From positions 7,232,669 to 7,296,668 of the forward strand of contig NZ_JACCBT010000001.1 in the NCBI RefSeq assembly GCF_013409045.1: a stretch of DNA of 64,000 nucleotides, read 5' to 3'. This DNA comes from Actinomadura citrea (GTDB taxonomy: Bacteria > Actinomycetota > Actinomycetes > Streptosporangiales > Streptosporangiaceae). The position numbers were made by a program, and so were the translations under genes. The notes under the pieces were generated by a model. It was not told the DNA's origin, made no database searches, and saw only the letters and a list, made by a program, of their open reading frames with translations. Shown in pieces: positions 17,179 to 26,466 of the stretch. Every line of letters starts with the position of its first letter. The first letter of the stretch is position 1.

Positions 17179-18393
17179 ATGAGATCTGGGTTGAATACCG
17201 GCGATTCGGCATGGGTGCTCGTCAGCTTCGCCATGGTGCTGCTCATGACGCCGGGACTCGCCCTCTTCTACGGTGGAATGGTCCGGGCGAGGAACCTCGT
17301 CAGCGTCCTGTACATGAGCTTCGTCTCGATCGCCGTGGTGACCGTCATCTGGTTCCTCTACGGGTACGGTCTGGCGTTCGGTGACGACGTGGGAGGGGCC
17401 GGCCTCATCGGCTGGGGCAGGTGGCAGTTCCTCAAGACCACCCCGTCGGTCCTGAGGGGCGTCATCCCGGAGTACGTGTTCTCGATGTTCCAGCTCGTTT
17501 TCGCGATCATCACGCTCGCGCTGATCAGCGGCTCGGTCGCCAACCGCGTCAGGCTCGGGCCCTGGATGGTCTTCGGGCTGGTCTGGGTGACCCTCGTCTA
17601 CCTCCCGATCGCCCACTGGGTGTTCTCCAAGGGGGGCTGGATCAACCGGTGGGGCGCGCTGGACTTCGCCGGCGGCCTGGTCGTCGAGCTCAACTCCGGC
17701 ATCGCGGGCCTGGCGCTGGCGCTGGTGCTCGGACCGGGGCTGCGCTTCCGCAGGGAGGGCCCTCCCGAGCCGAAGAACATCCCGCTGGTGATGGCCGGCA
17801 TGGGGCTGCTGTGGTTCGGCTGGTTCGGCTTCAACGGCGGATCGGCGCTGACGGACGGCGCCCTCGCGGCGAACGCGGTGGTCAACACCATGATGTGCGG
17901 GTGCGTCGCGATGCTGGTCTGGATGCTGCTCGAACGGGCGCGGTTCGGCCGGTTCTCCAGGCTGGGCGGCACGACGGGCGCGCTCGCCGGACTGGTGGCC
18001 ATCACGCCGGCCTGCGGGTACGTCAACCTGCTCGGCGCGACGATCCTCGGCATCGTCGTCGCCGTCGTCTGCACCTACGCCGTCGAGGTCAAGACGTCCG
18101 TCGGGTACGACGACACCCTGGACGTCGTGGGCATCCACGGGGCGGGCGGCATCGTCGGCGTGATCCTGATCGGGTTCTTCGCCACCGGCAAGTACGGCAG
18201 CCCCACCGCCGGCCTCGCCTACGGCGGCTCGATCTCCCTGCTGGGCAAGCAGATCGTCGCCATCCTCGCCGTCGGCTGCTACAGCTTCGTGCTCACCTAC
18301 GTCATCGGCAAGGTCGTGGACGTCCTGCTGACCTTCCGCCCGAGCGCCCGCGAGGAGGCCGAGGGCCTCGACACCGAACTGCGCATCGAATGA
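17179..18393 (+). CDS. amt: Ammonium transporter
   Basis: A 404-aa Amt/MEP/Rh channel with eleven predicted helices. Recognisable blocks include LALFYGGMVRARN, NSGIAGLALALVLGPG, WFGWFGFNGGSAL and DVVGIHGAGGIVG (pore His). AGGAG lies six bases before ATG 17179. No PII (GlnK) gene follows, unlike many amt operons. It runs into the end of the urease operon, six bases from the FUSC gene stop on the opposite strand, which fits a nitrogen-uptake neighbourhood. Confidence 0.95.
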   Translation: MRSGLNTGDSAWVLVSFAMVLLMTPGLALFYGGMVRARNLVSVLYMSFVSIAVVTVIWFLYGYGLAFGDDVGGAGLIGWGRWQFLKTTPSVLRGVIPEYVFSMFQLVFAIITLALISGSVANRVRLGPWMVFGLVWVTLVYLPIAHWVFSKGGWINRWGALDFAGGLVVELNSGIAGLALALVLGPGLRFRREGPPEPKNIPLVMAGMGLLWFGWFGFNGGSALTDGALAANAVVNTMMCGCVAMLVWMLLERARFGRFSRLGGTTGALAGLVAITPACGYVNLLGATILGIVVAVVCTYAVEVKTSVGYDDTLDVVGIHGAGGIVGVILIGFFATGKYGSPTAGLAYGGSISLLGKQIVAILAVGCYSFVLTYVIGKVVDVLLTFRPSAREEAEGLDTELRIE

Positions 18394-18399
18394 GGCCCG

Positions 18400-20322
18400 T
18401 CACACGGGAAGGGTTCTGCGCAGGCGGCGAGTCTGGACGACGGCTTCGCCGAGGACGCCCTCGGTGGGGAGTTCGAGCAGGTCGCGCGTCTGCGGCCGCC
18501 GTCCCTCTTCGATCGCCGCCGCCATCTCCCGCAGGTCCGCCGCAAGGGTCCGGGCCGTGTGCGCCGGTGGTGCGGGGGCACCTCCGCGAACCCGGACGGA
18601 GGCGGCGGTGACGGCGTCCACGAGCCTGTCGAGCCCGCCCAGGACCGGCCACCAGGCGGCGCTCAGGCGGCTGGCGGGCGGAGGTTCGGCCTGGGCCCGC
18701 CGCAGTTCGACCCGGACGGCGTTGAGGGTGCGGTGGAGCGCCCGCCGATCACGCGTCCGGCTCTCCCGGGAGCCGGTGAAGGCCTCGTCGAGGTAGTCGG
18801 CGAGCGCCTGGAACCCGACGGCGAACCGCCCGCCGAGCCGGATCCGGCGGCTTCCCGGCCAGAGGGCGTAGCCGAAGACCAGCACGATCAGGCAGCCGAG
18901 GAGGGTGTCGGACAGCCGGGCCAGCACGAGTTCGTCCGAGGGCTCCGGCGAGACCAGGTCGAACAGGAAGAGCATCAGCGGGGTGACGGCCACCGTTCGC
19001 ATCGCGTAGGACTTGGCCTTCAGCACCGGGATCAGCCCGCCGAAGAACGCCGCGAGCGGGACGGCGGCCCAGCCGCGGGGCACGACGACCAGCACCAGCA
19101 GGGTGGGGACGGCCGCGGCGATCGTGCCGAGCGCCCGCAGCAGGGCCCGGACGAAGACCGAGCCGAAGTCGGGTTTCAGGATCACGGCCACCGTCAGCGG
19201 AAGCCAGAGGGAATGCACCGTCGGGAGCCAGAAGTGGTGGAAGACGCCCTCGAGGTCGACGAACGCCGAGGCGATCGCCATGCACAGGGCCAGCCGTAGC
19301 CCGTACCGCCAGGCCGCCGCGGAGGTCAGGGCCAGCTGGGCGGCCCGGTACGCCCGGGTCGGCAGGGGCTTGGGCAGGCCGAGCCACTCGGGCTCCTCCA
19401 GGGGCGCCTGCGGCAGTCGCCGCCGGGCGTGCTCGACGGGCCGGGCGAACTCGGCCTCGCCCCGGTGCGGCGCGATCTTCGCGTCCCTGTTCCCGGTCCG
19501 GACGGCGTTCGCGATCTGCCGCACCGCCGCGGCCAGACCGGGCGGCGCCGGCCGCCGCGACCAGATGAGATCGGTGAGCGTCTCCATCAGGGGCATGGCC
19601 GCGTTGAGCATGCCGACGAGCCACCGCGTCTCGTCGCTCCAGTTCTCCACCGTGCGGAGGCGATGGCTCGTCAGGGCGTCCTGTGCGGTGTCCATCGCCG
19701 TGCTGAGCGCGAGCCGGGCGTCGCCCGGGTCGGGGAGGGCGTCGATGAGGTCGGCGGCCCTGGCGTACACGGCGGCGACGGCCTGGTGCTCGGGTCCGGG
19801 ACGGCCTCTCCACAGGCGCCAGCTCAGCAGACTGAGCAGGAAGATGAAGGTCCCGCCCGCGAACTGGCAGAGCGGAGGCAGCCACCACGCTCCGACCGGG
19901 GGCAGCCCGCTGCCGATCACGTTCAGGAACAGCAGGCTCAGCCCCGCCCCCGACATCACGTTGCCGATCGAGCTGACCAGGCCGGCGACGAGGGCGACCA
20001 GCGTGGTCATCGTCACCGTCCACCAGCCGTGCCCGTGGCCGAGCTGACCGATGATCAGGCCCACCGCACCCGTCAGCTGCGGAACGAGGAGCCCCAGCGC
20101 CCTCGACCGGTACGGGCCGGTGCTCGGCCGCATCACCGCCAGCAACATGCCGGCCGCCGCGAGCAACCCGGCGCGGAGCTCGTCCAGGGCCAGCGCCACC
20201 GAGACCACTGCGCCGAACGCGACCGCCGTACGGATGGCCTCGGACCAGGGCGGGGGCCCCTTGGAGATCGTGAGCGCCCGGCTCAGCCAGTTCCCCGCGT
20301 CGACCCGGGTGGCGCCCGCCAT
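18400..20322 (-). CDS. FUSC-family inner-membrane protein
   Basis: 640 aa with two clusters of hydrophobic helices (about 30-175 and 345-480), each followed by a helical soluble segment: the two-repeat layout of FUSC/aromatic-acid-exporter-type proteins (YccS, AaeB). The start lies one base after the crcB2 stop, so it looks like the last gene of the urease operon. The transported compound cannot be read from the sequence; an anion or weak-acid efflux role would fit the adjacent fluoride channels, but this is inference. Confidence 0.82.
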   Translation of the reverse strand: MAGATRVDAGNWLSRALTISKGPPPWSEAIRTAVAFGAVVSVALALDELRAGLLAAAGMLLAVMRPSTGPYRSRALGLLVPQLTGAVGLIIGQLGHGHGWWTVTMTTLVALVAGLVSSIGNVMSGAGLSLLFLNVIGSGLPPVGAWWLPPLCQFAGGTFIFLLSLLSWRLWRGRPGPEHQAVAAVYARAADLIDALPDPGDARLALSTAMDTAQDALTSHRLRTVENWSDETRWLVGMLNAAMPLMETLTDLIWSRRPAPPGLAAAVRQIANAVRTGNRDAKIAPHRGEAEFARPVEHARRRLPQAPLEEPEWLGLPKPLPTRAYRAAQLALTSAAAWRYGLRLALCMAIASAFVDLEGVFHHFWLPTVHSLWLPLTVAVILKPDFGSVFVRALLRALGTIAAAVPTLLVLVVVPRGWAAVPLAAFFGGLIPVLKAKSYAMRTVAVTPLMLFLFDLVSPEPSDELVLARLSDTLLGCLIVLVFGYALWPGSRRIRLGGRFAVGFQALADYLDEAFTGSRESRTRDRRALHRTLNAVRVELRRAQAEPPPASRLSAAWWPVLGGLDRLVDAVTAASVRVRGGAPAPPAHTARTLAADLREMAAAIEEGRRPQTRDLLELPTEGVLGEAVVQTRRLRRTLPV

Positions 20323-20323
20323 G

Positions 20324-20680
20324 TCAGATTTTCTGGAACAGGGCGTACAGGAGCGTGAAGACGCCGATGCCCACCCCCAGGGAGACGATCACGTTCACCG
20401 CGCCTCTGGCGTACTTCCCCTCTTGGAAGAGGTGGACGGTGTCCAGCTCGAAGGTGCTGAACGTTGTCAGCGCGCCGCAGAAACCCGTGCCGACCAGAGC
20501 GTCGGGTTCCGCGCTCGCGGTCACGCCGTGCAGAGCGCCCAGGATCCCCGTGCCGAGGAGGTTGACCGTCAGCGTCCCCCAGGGGAACGCCTTCCCGAAC
20601 CGGTTCTTGACCAGGGTGTCGAGGACGAAGCGCAGCACGGCGCCGCACGCCCCTCCGATGAGCACCAGCAGGGCGATCAT
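20324..20680 (-). CDS. crcB: CrcB/Fluc fluoride channel subunit 2
   Basis: 118 aa with four hydrophobic helices. It carries GGACGAVLRFVLD, FPWGTLTVNLLGTGILG (Asn of the Fluc signature) and GFCGALTTFSTFELDTV, the TTFST phenylalanine/Na+ region. Fluc channels export fluoride as dual-topology dimers; paired genes usually form heterodimers. ATG 20680 overlaps the crcB1 stop (ATGA). Confidence 0.93.
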   Translation of the reverse strand: MIALLVLIGGACGAVLRFVLDTLVKNRFGKAFPWGTLTVNLLGTGILGALHGVTASAEPDALVGTGFCGALTTFSTFELDTVHLFQEGKYARGAVNVIVSLGVGIGVFTLLYALFQKI

Positions 20681-21192
20681 GACGGCGTGCCGGTCTCCGG
20701 TCCGGTCGGGCGGTACGGCAGGAGCCTTCCGCCCCAGAGGCCGACGGCGACCGCGATCCACCCGCCCGCCACGCTGACCACCGCGTAGACGGCGCTCAGG
20801 TCCCAGGTCCCGGCGCGGCCGAGGGCGTGGACCCCGTCGATGAGGTGGGAGAACGTGGTGAACCCTCCCAGGTAGCCGGTCACCAGCAGCGGCCGGGCGA
20901 CGGGGTGCGGCCTGCCCTTGAGCAGGTACGACGTCAGGATCCCCATGAACAGGCAGCCCAGCATGTTCACCAGGAGGGTCCCCCAGGGGAATCCGTGCCG
21001 GGCTCCGGGCATCGCCTTGATGAGCAGATCACGTGCCAGCGCCCCGACCGCTCCTCCGATCGCGACGTCGAGGAGTGCCCGCGGCCGTATCCCGGGGTGG
21101 CGGGGCGGTCCCTTCCTGTGCCGGTCCAGGACGGACGCCTCGGCCACCTCGCGGCGGAGCAGGCGTCCCACCGACCGTCCCGGGTCCCCCAT
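20677..21192 (-). CDS. crcB: CrcB/Fluc fluoride channel subunit 1
   Basis: 171 aa. A 47-residue basic N-terminal extension, unusual for the family, precedes the channel: IGGAVGALARDLLI, HGFPWGTLLVNMLGCLFMG and GYLGGFTTFSHLIDGV. It starts eight bases after the ureD stop and overlaps crcB2. The pair therefore appears co-transcribed with urease. There is no space for a fluoride riboswitch directly upstream. Confidence 0.92.
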   Translation of the reverse strand: MGDPGRSVGRLLRREVAEASVLDRHRKGPPRHPGIRPRALLDVAIGGAVGALARDLLIKAMPGARHGFPWGTLLVNMLGCLFMGILTSYLLKGRPHPVARPLLVTGYLGGFTTFSHLIDGVHALGRAGTWDLSAVYAVVSVAGGWIAVAVGLWGGRLLPYRPTGPETGTPS

Positions 21193-21200
21193 GGCCGGTG

Positions 21201-22145
21201 TCACCACCTGCGCCGGCCGGGCGCGGGCACACCCAGCAGCAGCCGGCGGACGGCGTCCCAGGCCTGCATCAAGGCGGTCTCGACCTCGGGTGACCGCTCC
21301 CCCAGCACGCGCGCCCAGGCGCCCCGGTTCCCCGGCAGGACGCTGGCTCCGGCCCGCAGTCCCGTGCGGGCGAGCACCTCGTGCATCGTGTCGGCCACGG
21401 CCTGCGCGGGGCTCTGGCCGGTGACGACGTACAGGGACGCCAGGACCCCGAAGTCGTCCATCACCGCGGGGCCCGTCACCGCCCGTTCCTCCGGAACCAG
21501 GTGGAGCGGATCGGCGAACAGGAGCCGTCCCGTGGTGTCGTGCACCTCGACGTCGCTGCAGTACGCCGTGTAGGCGTGCCGCTCCCCGCGGGCGAGGCGG
21601 CCGGCCAGCAGGGTCTCGCCCACCAGGACGGTGGAGTCGGGGTGGGCGTTCAGGGCGATGTGCTGGTAGAAGCGGGTTCCGCCGAACGGGATCGTCGTGT
21701 CCGGCAGGTACTCCAGGTAGCCGCCAGGGCCCACGGCGAGACCGACGAGCTGCGTGGCGTAGTCCTGTTCCATCCGGTAGAGCCGGGTGGCGCCCTGGGT
21801 GGTCACGTGCACGGACGCGCCCGCGCCGCAGGAGACGTCGACGCGGTAGCGGTCGCCCTGGAGGACTCCGCCTCCCGACGACATGAGCATGACGTACGGC
21901 AGGTCCGGCGCCGCGGGATCGGGGTAGAGGGGCCGCGTGATGTGCAGCGGCGCCTTCTGGTAGTGGCCGGTCAGCTCCGTCCGGTCGCCGATCAGCTCGA
22001 ACTCCAGGTCGAGTATCCCGACCTTGCCGGGGCTGCCGACCGGGAGCATGTCCACGGCGCAGGCGTGCCGCCGCACGGGCTCGGGGACCCACCGGGGAAG
22101 GTACCGCTCGGGCGAGAGGCGGTCGGTCGCCCCTGCACCGCCCAC
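21201..22145 (-). CDS. ureD: Urease accessory protein UreD
   Basis: 314 aa from GTG 22145; GTG 22169, overlapping ureG, is also possible. Conserved UreD features are VMLMSSGGGVLQGDRYRVDV, VHVTTQGATRLYRM and TTIPFGGTRFYQHIAL. UreD (UreH) scaffolds UreF and UreG on apo-urease and provides the nickel tunnel. It lies six bases after ureG and eight before crcB1. Confidence 0.93.
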   Translation of the reverse strand: MGGAGATDRLSPERYLPRWVPEPVRRHACAVDMLPVGSPGKVGILDLEFELIGDRTELTGHYQKAPLHITRPLYPDPAAPDLPYVMLMSSGGGVLQGDRYRVDVSCGAGASVHVTTQGATRLYRMEQDYATQLVGLAVGPGGYLEYLPDTTIPFGGTRFYQHIALNAHPDSTVLVGETLLAGRLARGERHAYTAYCSDVEVHDTTGRLLFADPLHLVPEERAVTGPAVMDDFGVLASLYVVTGQSPAQAVADTMHEVLARTGLRAGASVLPGNRGAWARVLGERSPEVETALMQAWDAVRRLLLGVPAPGRRRW

Positions 22146-22150
22146 CGTGC

Positions 22151-22786
22151 CTACACCGGCGAGGTACACGCCGCTCCCGCCCGCGCCTCGATGAAGTCGA
22201 CGACCTCCGCGACGCCGGTGCCGAGGAGGCAGTCGGTCAGCGCGACCGGGCCCTCGCCGCGCACCGCCCGCGCGTCGCGTTCCATGACCGCCAGGTCGGT
22301 GCGGACGTACGGGGCGATGTCGATCTTGTTGATGACCAGCAGGTCGGAGTCGGTGGTGCCGGGGCCGCGCTTGCGCGGCATCTTCTCGCCCTCGGCGGTG
22401 TCCAGGACGAAGATGTACACGTCGGCCAGCGCCGGGCTGAACGTGAGCGTGAGGTTGTCGCCGCCGCTCTCGAACAGCAGGAGGTCGAGCTCGGGAAAGC
22501 GGTCGAGCATCTCGGCCGCCGCCGCCAGGTTCATGGTCGGGTCGTCGCGGACGGCGGTGTGCGGGCACGCGCCCGTCTCGACCCCCACGATCCGCTCGGG
22601 GTCGAGCGTCCCGGCCAGGGTGCGGCGGACGTGCTCGGCGTCCTCCTGGGTGTAGATGTCATTGGTGATCACGCCGACCTGGTGCCCCAGCGTCTGCAAC
22701 CGCGGCACCAGCGCCTCGACCAGCGCCGTCTTGCCGCTTCCGACCGGGCCGCCGATGCCCACCTTGAAGACCTTCTCCAGCTCCAT
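22151..22786 (-). CDS. ureG: Urease accessory GTPase UreG
   Basis: 211 aa. P-loop GPVGSGKTALVE at about residues 13-24; VETGACPHTAVRDD holds the conserved Cys-Pro-His that binds nickel; ESGGDNLTLTFSP and NKIDIAPYV are the G3/G4 regions. GTP hydrolysis drives nickel delivery into urease. GGAGG precedes the ATG. Confidence 0.97.
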   Translation of the reverse strand: MELEKVFKVGIGGPVGSGKTALVEALVPRLQTLGHQVGVITNDIYTQEDAEHVRRTLAGTLDPERIVGVETGACPHTAVRDDPTMNLAAAAEMLDRFPELDLLLFESGGDNLTLTFSPALADVYIFVLDTAEGEKMPRKRGPGTTDSDLLVINKIDIAPYVRTDLAVMERDARAVRGEGPVALTDCLLGTGVAEVVDFIEARAGAACTSPV

Positions 22787-22809
22787 CCCGCCTCCTTCGT
22801 GTCAACGGA

Positions 22810-23520
22810 TCAGGTGACGAACAGGCGGGCGTCCGCCCGCTCGTGCGCGGCCGCGACGACGTCGGCGACGGGCACCGAGCCGTGCAGCTCCCGCGGGTCG
22901 CGGACGGCGAGCGCCGCCCGTGCGACCCGTGCGAGATCCGGGCGGATCTCGCACAGCAGCCGCTGGGCGCGGCGGAAGTCGGTGCGGGCCAGCCGCACCG
23001 CCGACGCCGCCCAGCTCGCGGCGAAGGCGTACAGGTCGGCCGCGACCGCGTGCGCCGCGGACACGCCGAGCCCCGCGTAGAGCGCGCCCACCACGACCGC
23101 GTGGTTGCCCGGCGCGGCCTTGTCCGCCACCAGCTCCGCCAGCCGGGCGCCCTCGGGCACCGGGAAGGCGAAGGCCGCCGTGTCCAGGACCTGCCGGCCG
23201 GTCCGGGTCGAGGCGTTGCGCTGCTCGCGGTTGAGCTTGATCGCGTGCAGCCGCCGGTCGACGTGGACCAGCCCGTCCCAGTCGGCCTCGCCCGCCGCGC
23301 GGTGCGCCAGTGCCAGGGCGGCCGCGTCCGCGGGGCCCACCGCGTTGTACAGCAGGTCGGTCAGCAGCTCGCGCAGGTTCTCCGGCCCGGTGATCTGGAG
23401 CTGGACGTACCCCTCCAGCCCGTGCGACAGCGTGTACATCCCGCTCGGGAAGCCGGAGTCGGTGAGCTGGAGCTGGGCCAGCAGAGAGTCCAGGTCGGCG
23501 GTGTCCGGACGTGCGCTCAT
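22810..23520 (-). CDS. ureF: Urease accessory protein UreF
   Basis: A 236-aa all-helical protein with the UreF opening LQLTDSGFPSGMYTLSHGLEGYVQ and the C-terminal RRAQRLLCEIRPDL region. UreF acts as the UreG GTPase-activating partner within the UreDFG complex. ATG 23520 overlaps the ureC stop, and ureG follows after 23 bp. Confidence 0.93.
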   Translation of the reverse strand: MSARPDTADLDSLLAQLQLTDSGFPSGMYTLSHGLEGYVQLQITGPENLRELLTDLLYNAVGPADAAALALAHRAAGEADWDGLVHVDRRLHAIKLNREQRNASTRTGRQVLDTAAFAFPVPEGARLAELVADKAAPGNHAVVVGALYAGLGVSAAHAVAADLYAFAASWAASAVRLARTDFRRAQRLLCEIRPDLARVARAALAVRDPRELHGSVPVADVVAAAHERADARLFVT

Positions 23521-25238
23521 GCCAGGAAGAACAGCCGGTTCAGCGGCAGCTTCGTGGCCGGTTCGATGTGCGCGGGCTCCCCGTCCACGGTCACCTTGTA
23601 GGTCTCCGGATCGACCTTGATCTCGGCGAGCGTCGAGTTGTGGAGCATGTGGCGCTTGTCGACGGTCCGGCACTGGCGCACCGGCCGGATCAGCCGCTTC
23701 AGTTCGAGCCGTTCGGGCACGCCCGCCTCGATCGCGGCCCCGGACATGAAGGTCGCGCAGGTGCTCGACAGCGCCCTGCCGAAGGCCCCGTACGTGGGCC
23801 GGTAGTAGACGGGCTGCGGCGTCGGCAGGGACGCGTTCGGGTCGCCCATCTGCGCCCAGTTCACCATCCCGCCCTTGATGACCATGGAGGGCTTGGCGCC
23901 GAAGGAGTGGATCGGCCACAGCACGATGTCGGCGAGCCTGCCGTCCTCCAGGGAGCCGATCGTGTCCGCTATCCCGGAGGCGCGGGCCGGATTGATGGTC
24001 AGCTTGGCCAGGTAGCGCAGCACCCGGAAGTTGTCGTTGCGGGACGAGTCCTCGGGCAGCGCGCCCCTCTTGTCCTTGTTGTGGTGGGCCACCTGGAAGG
24101 CGCGGGTGAACGACTCGCCCACCCGGCCCATCGCCTGGGAGTCCGAACCGATGATGCTGATGACGCCGAGGTCGTGCAGCACCGTCTCAGCCGAGATCGT
24201 CTCGGCGCGGACCCGGCTGTCGGCGAACGCCACGTCCTCGGGCACGTCGTAGCTGAGGTGGTGGCAGACCATCGTCATGTCCAGCAGTTCGTCCACCGAG
24301 TTGGCGGTGTAGGGCAGCGTCGGGTTCGTGGAGGCCGGGAGCACGTTGGGCTCGCCGGTCACCCGCAGGATGTCGGGGGCGTGCCCGCCGCCCGCGCCCT
24401 CGGAGTGGTAGGTGTGGATCGCGCGGCCGTTGATCGCGTTGATGGTGTCCTCGACGAAGCCGGCCTCGTTCAGCGTGTCGGTGTGGATGTTGATCTGGAT
24501 GTCCAGCTCGTCGGCCACCGACAGCGCGCAGTCGATGACGGCCGGGGTGGCACCCCAGTCCTCGTGCACCTTCAGCCCCGCGGCGCCGGCGACGATCTGC
24601 TCCTCCAGCGGGCCCGGCAGGCTGCTGTTGCCCTTGCCGTAGACGGCGATGTTGATCGGGATGTCCTCGTAGGCCTGCAGGATGCGGGAGATGTTCCACG
24701 GGCCGGGGGTGGTGGTGCAGCCGCGGCTGCCGTCCGCCGGCCCGGTGCCGCCGCCGACCAGGGTGGTGATCCCGTTGCTCAGCGCGTGCTGGGCCTGCTG
24801 GGGAGTGATGAAGTGGACATGGGTGTCGATCGCCCCGGGCGTGGCGATGAGGTTCTCGCCGGACACCACCTCGGTGGTCGCGCTGATGATCAGCCGCCGG
24901 TCGACGCCGTTCTGGGTGTGCGGGTTGCCCGACTTGCCGATCCCGGCGATCTTCCCGTCCTTGATGCCGATGTCGCCCTTGACGACGCCCAGCATCGGAT
25001 CGAGGATCACCGCGTTCGTGATCACCATGTCCAGGGCGACCGACCGTCCCGAGGCCGGGTCGGCCGACATGCCGTCGCGGGCGGTCTTGCCGCCGCCGTA
25101 CTGGGCCTCGTCCCCGTAGTGCCCCTCGGTGTGGTCCTTCTCCACCTCGACGACGAGGTTGGTGTCCCCGAGGCGGAGCCGGTCGCCCACCGTCGGGCCG
25201 TACATGGACGCGTACTGCTGACGGCTCATCGTGGTCAT
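23517..25238 (-). CDS. ureC: Urease alpha subunit (catalytic)
   Basis: 573 aa, full length. Nickel ligands are present: HVHFITP (His-x-His), GLKVHEDWG with Lys223 (the carbamylated bridge) and GGHAPDIL. The mobile flap reads MVCHHLSYDVPEDVAFADSR, containing the active-site Cys-His. Together with ureA and ureB this makes an apparently functional three-subunit urease (urea to ammonia and CO2). There are six bases between ureB and ureC. Confidence 0.98.
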   Translation of the reverse strand: MTTMSRQQYASMYGPTVGDRLRLGDTNLVVEVEKDHTEGHYGDEAQYGGGKTARDGMSADPASGRSVALDMVITNAVILDPMLGVVKGDIGIKDGKIAGIGKSGNPHTQNGVDRRLIISATTEVVSGENLIATPGAIDTHVHFITPQQAQHALSNGITTLVGGGTGPADGSRGCTTTPGPWNISRILQAYEDIPINIAVYGKGNSSLPGPLEEQIVAGAAGLKVHEDWGATPAVIDCALSVADELDIQINIHTDTLNEAGFVEDTINAINGRAIHTYHSEGAGGGHAPDILRVTGEPNVLPASTNPTLPYTANSVDELLDMTMVCHHLSYDVPEDVAFADSRVRAETISAETVLHDLGVISIIGSDSQAMGRVGESFTRAFQVAHHNKDKRGALPEDSSRNDNFRVLRYLAKLTINPARASGIADTIGSLEDGRLADIVLWPIHSFGAKPSMVIKGGMVNWAQMGDPNASLPTPQPVYYRPTYGAFGRALSSTCATFMSGAAIEAGVPERLELKRLIRPVRQCRTVDKRHMLHNSTLAEIKVDPETYKVTVDGEPAHIEPATKLPLNRLFFLA

Positions 25239-25244
25239 GGCGGC

Positions 25245-25676
25245 TCAGCCCTTCTTCCCGGAGCGTGCTGACTTCGTCTTCCTGGACGGCTTCTTCGGCG
25301 GCTCGACCGGCTCGTCGAGATAGCCGCGCTTGTGCATCCGCCGCAGCGCCGTGCGGTGCGCCTCGGCGGACCGGACGCTCCCGTTGAGCAGGCCGCCGAA
25401 CCCCACCAGCCGCAGCCCGCCGCCGTATTCGACCAGGGTCACCTCCTTGGTGTCTCCGGGCTCGAACCGGACCGCGGTTCCCGACGGGATGTCCAGCCGT
25501 TTCCCGAACGCCTTGTCGCGTTCGAATTTCAGCGCCCGATTGGTCTCGAAGAAATGGAAGTGCGAGCCGACCTGGACGGCACGGTCGCCCGTGTTCTGCA
25601 CCAGGATGGTCTCCCTGGGCTGACCGGCGTTCAGTTCGATATCGCCCTCGCCGTACATGTAAACGTCATCCGACAT
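25245..25676 (-). CDS. ureB: Urease beta subunit
   Basis: 143 aa. The core (GDIELNAGQPRETILVQNTG ... VGSHFHFFETN ... LRLVGFGGLLNGSV) is standard; a Lys/Arg/Ser-rich tail of about 40 residues (KKPSRKTKSARSGKKG) extends beyond it. ATG 25676 lies inside the end of the preceding chelatase gene, an 11-bp overlap, so the two are translationally coupled. Confidence 0.96.
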   Translation of the reverse strand: MSDDVYMYGEGDIELNAGQPRETILVQNTGDRAVQVGSHFHFFETNRALKFERDKAFGKRLDIPSGTAVRFEPGDTKEVTLVEYGGGLRLVGFGGLLNGSVRSAEAHRTALRRMHKRGYLDEPVEPPKKPSRKTKSARSGKKG

Positions 25677-26466
25677 GGGATTCCTCCCCTTTCATGTCCG
25701 CCATCACCCGACGTGGAATTTCCTGGAGGTGACCGTGATCCTGCTCATGGCCTTGCTCGTGGGCGTGGCCGTGCCCGTGCCCGTGGGCGGTGGGCGCCAG
25801 CCCGTCGTCGCCGTCCCGGCTCCACCGGCGTTCCGCTTCGGCCGCCCGCCGGCGGATCAGCGCGGCGAGTGAGGCCGCCCCCAGAAGCGGGCCCGCGGTG
25901 CGGGCATCGGCCCGCCGGGGCGCCGGAACGAAGGAGGCGGGCACCAGGACGACGTCGTCCGCCCCCAGGCGCCGGCAGCGCTCGACGCCCTCGTCCACGT
26001 CCGGCTCCCCGCCCGACAGCGCCACCTCCACCCAGCGGATGGGCGTGTACTGCCAGACCAGCCGCGCCACCCTGAACAGGTCGGCGTCCGGCTCGGGCCC
26101 GGCGGCGGGCGCCACCAGCAGGACCGCCCGCTCCCCCGGCAGGTCGCGCAGCGTCCGGGTCACCGCGCCTCTGATCCAGCCGACCAGGTGCTCCGTCGTG
26201 CCCAGCGGCCCGGCCAGCAGCAGGTCTCCCGGCTCCCGGTCCCGGGCCGCCCATCTCAGGGTCTGCGCGGTGACGACCGGCAGGTCCGGGTCGCGCCCGA
26301 GCGTCATCGGCACCGCCACGAGCCGGTGCCGCGGACGCAGGGCCGACTGCAGGTCCCGTCCTGGAGCATGGACGGGCGCGCCCCCGGATCCGATCAGCTC
26401 CGGAAGGCACCCGCCCTGCCGGCTCTCGTGCCCGCCGACCAGGACGACCCGCCGGCCGCCGGACAC
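25666..26466 (-). CDS. CbiX/SirB-like chelatase with His-rich tail, inside urease operon
   Basis: 266 aa from GTG 26466, which shares a base with the ureA stop (TAGTG). VVLVGGHESRQG resembles the active-site start of sirohydrochlorin/cobalt chelatases, with further CbiX-like blocks (LVAVPMTLGRDPDLP, GGEPDVDEGVERC, DDVVLVPASF). Residues about 228-246 form a His-rich run (HGHGHGHAHEQ ... HGH) suited to Ni2+ or Co2+ binding. It is wedged between ureA and ureB and overlaps both. No ureE is present, so this protein may store or load nickel; that is inferred. Confidence 0.8.
   Translation of the reverse strand: MSGGRRVVLVGGHESRQGGCLPELIGSGGAPVHAPGRDLQSALRPRHRLVAVPMTLGRDPDLPVVTAQTLRWAARDREPGDLLLAGPLGTTEHLVGWIRGAVTRTLRDLPGERAVLLVAPAAGPEPDADLFRVARLVWQYTPIRWVEVALSGGEPDVDEGVERCRRLGADDVVLVPASFVPAPRRADARTAGPLLGAASLAALIRRRAAEAERRWSRDGDDGLAPTAHGHGHGHAHEQGHEQDHGHLQEIPRRVMADMKGEESHVG

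Noticed and set aside
20681..21200. Fluoride riboswitch expected near crcB
   Set aside because: crcB1 starts eight bases after ureD and overlaps crcB2; there is no untranslated leader to hold one.
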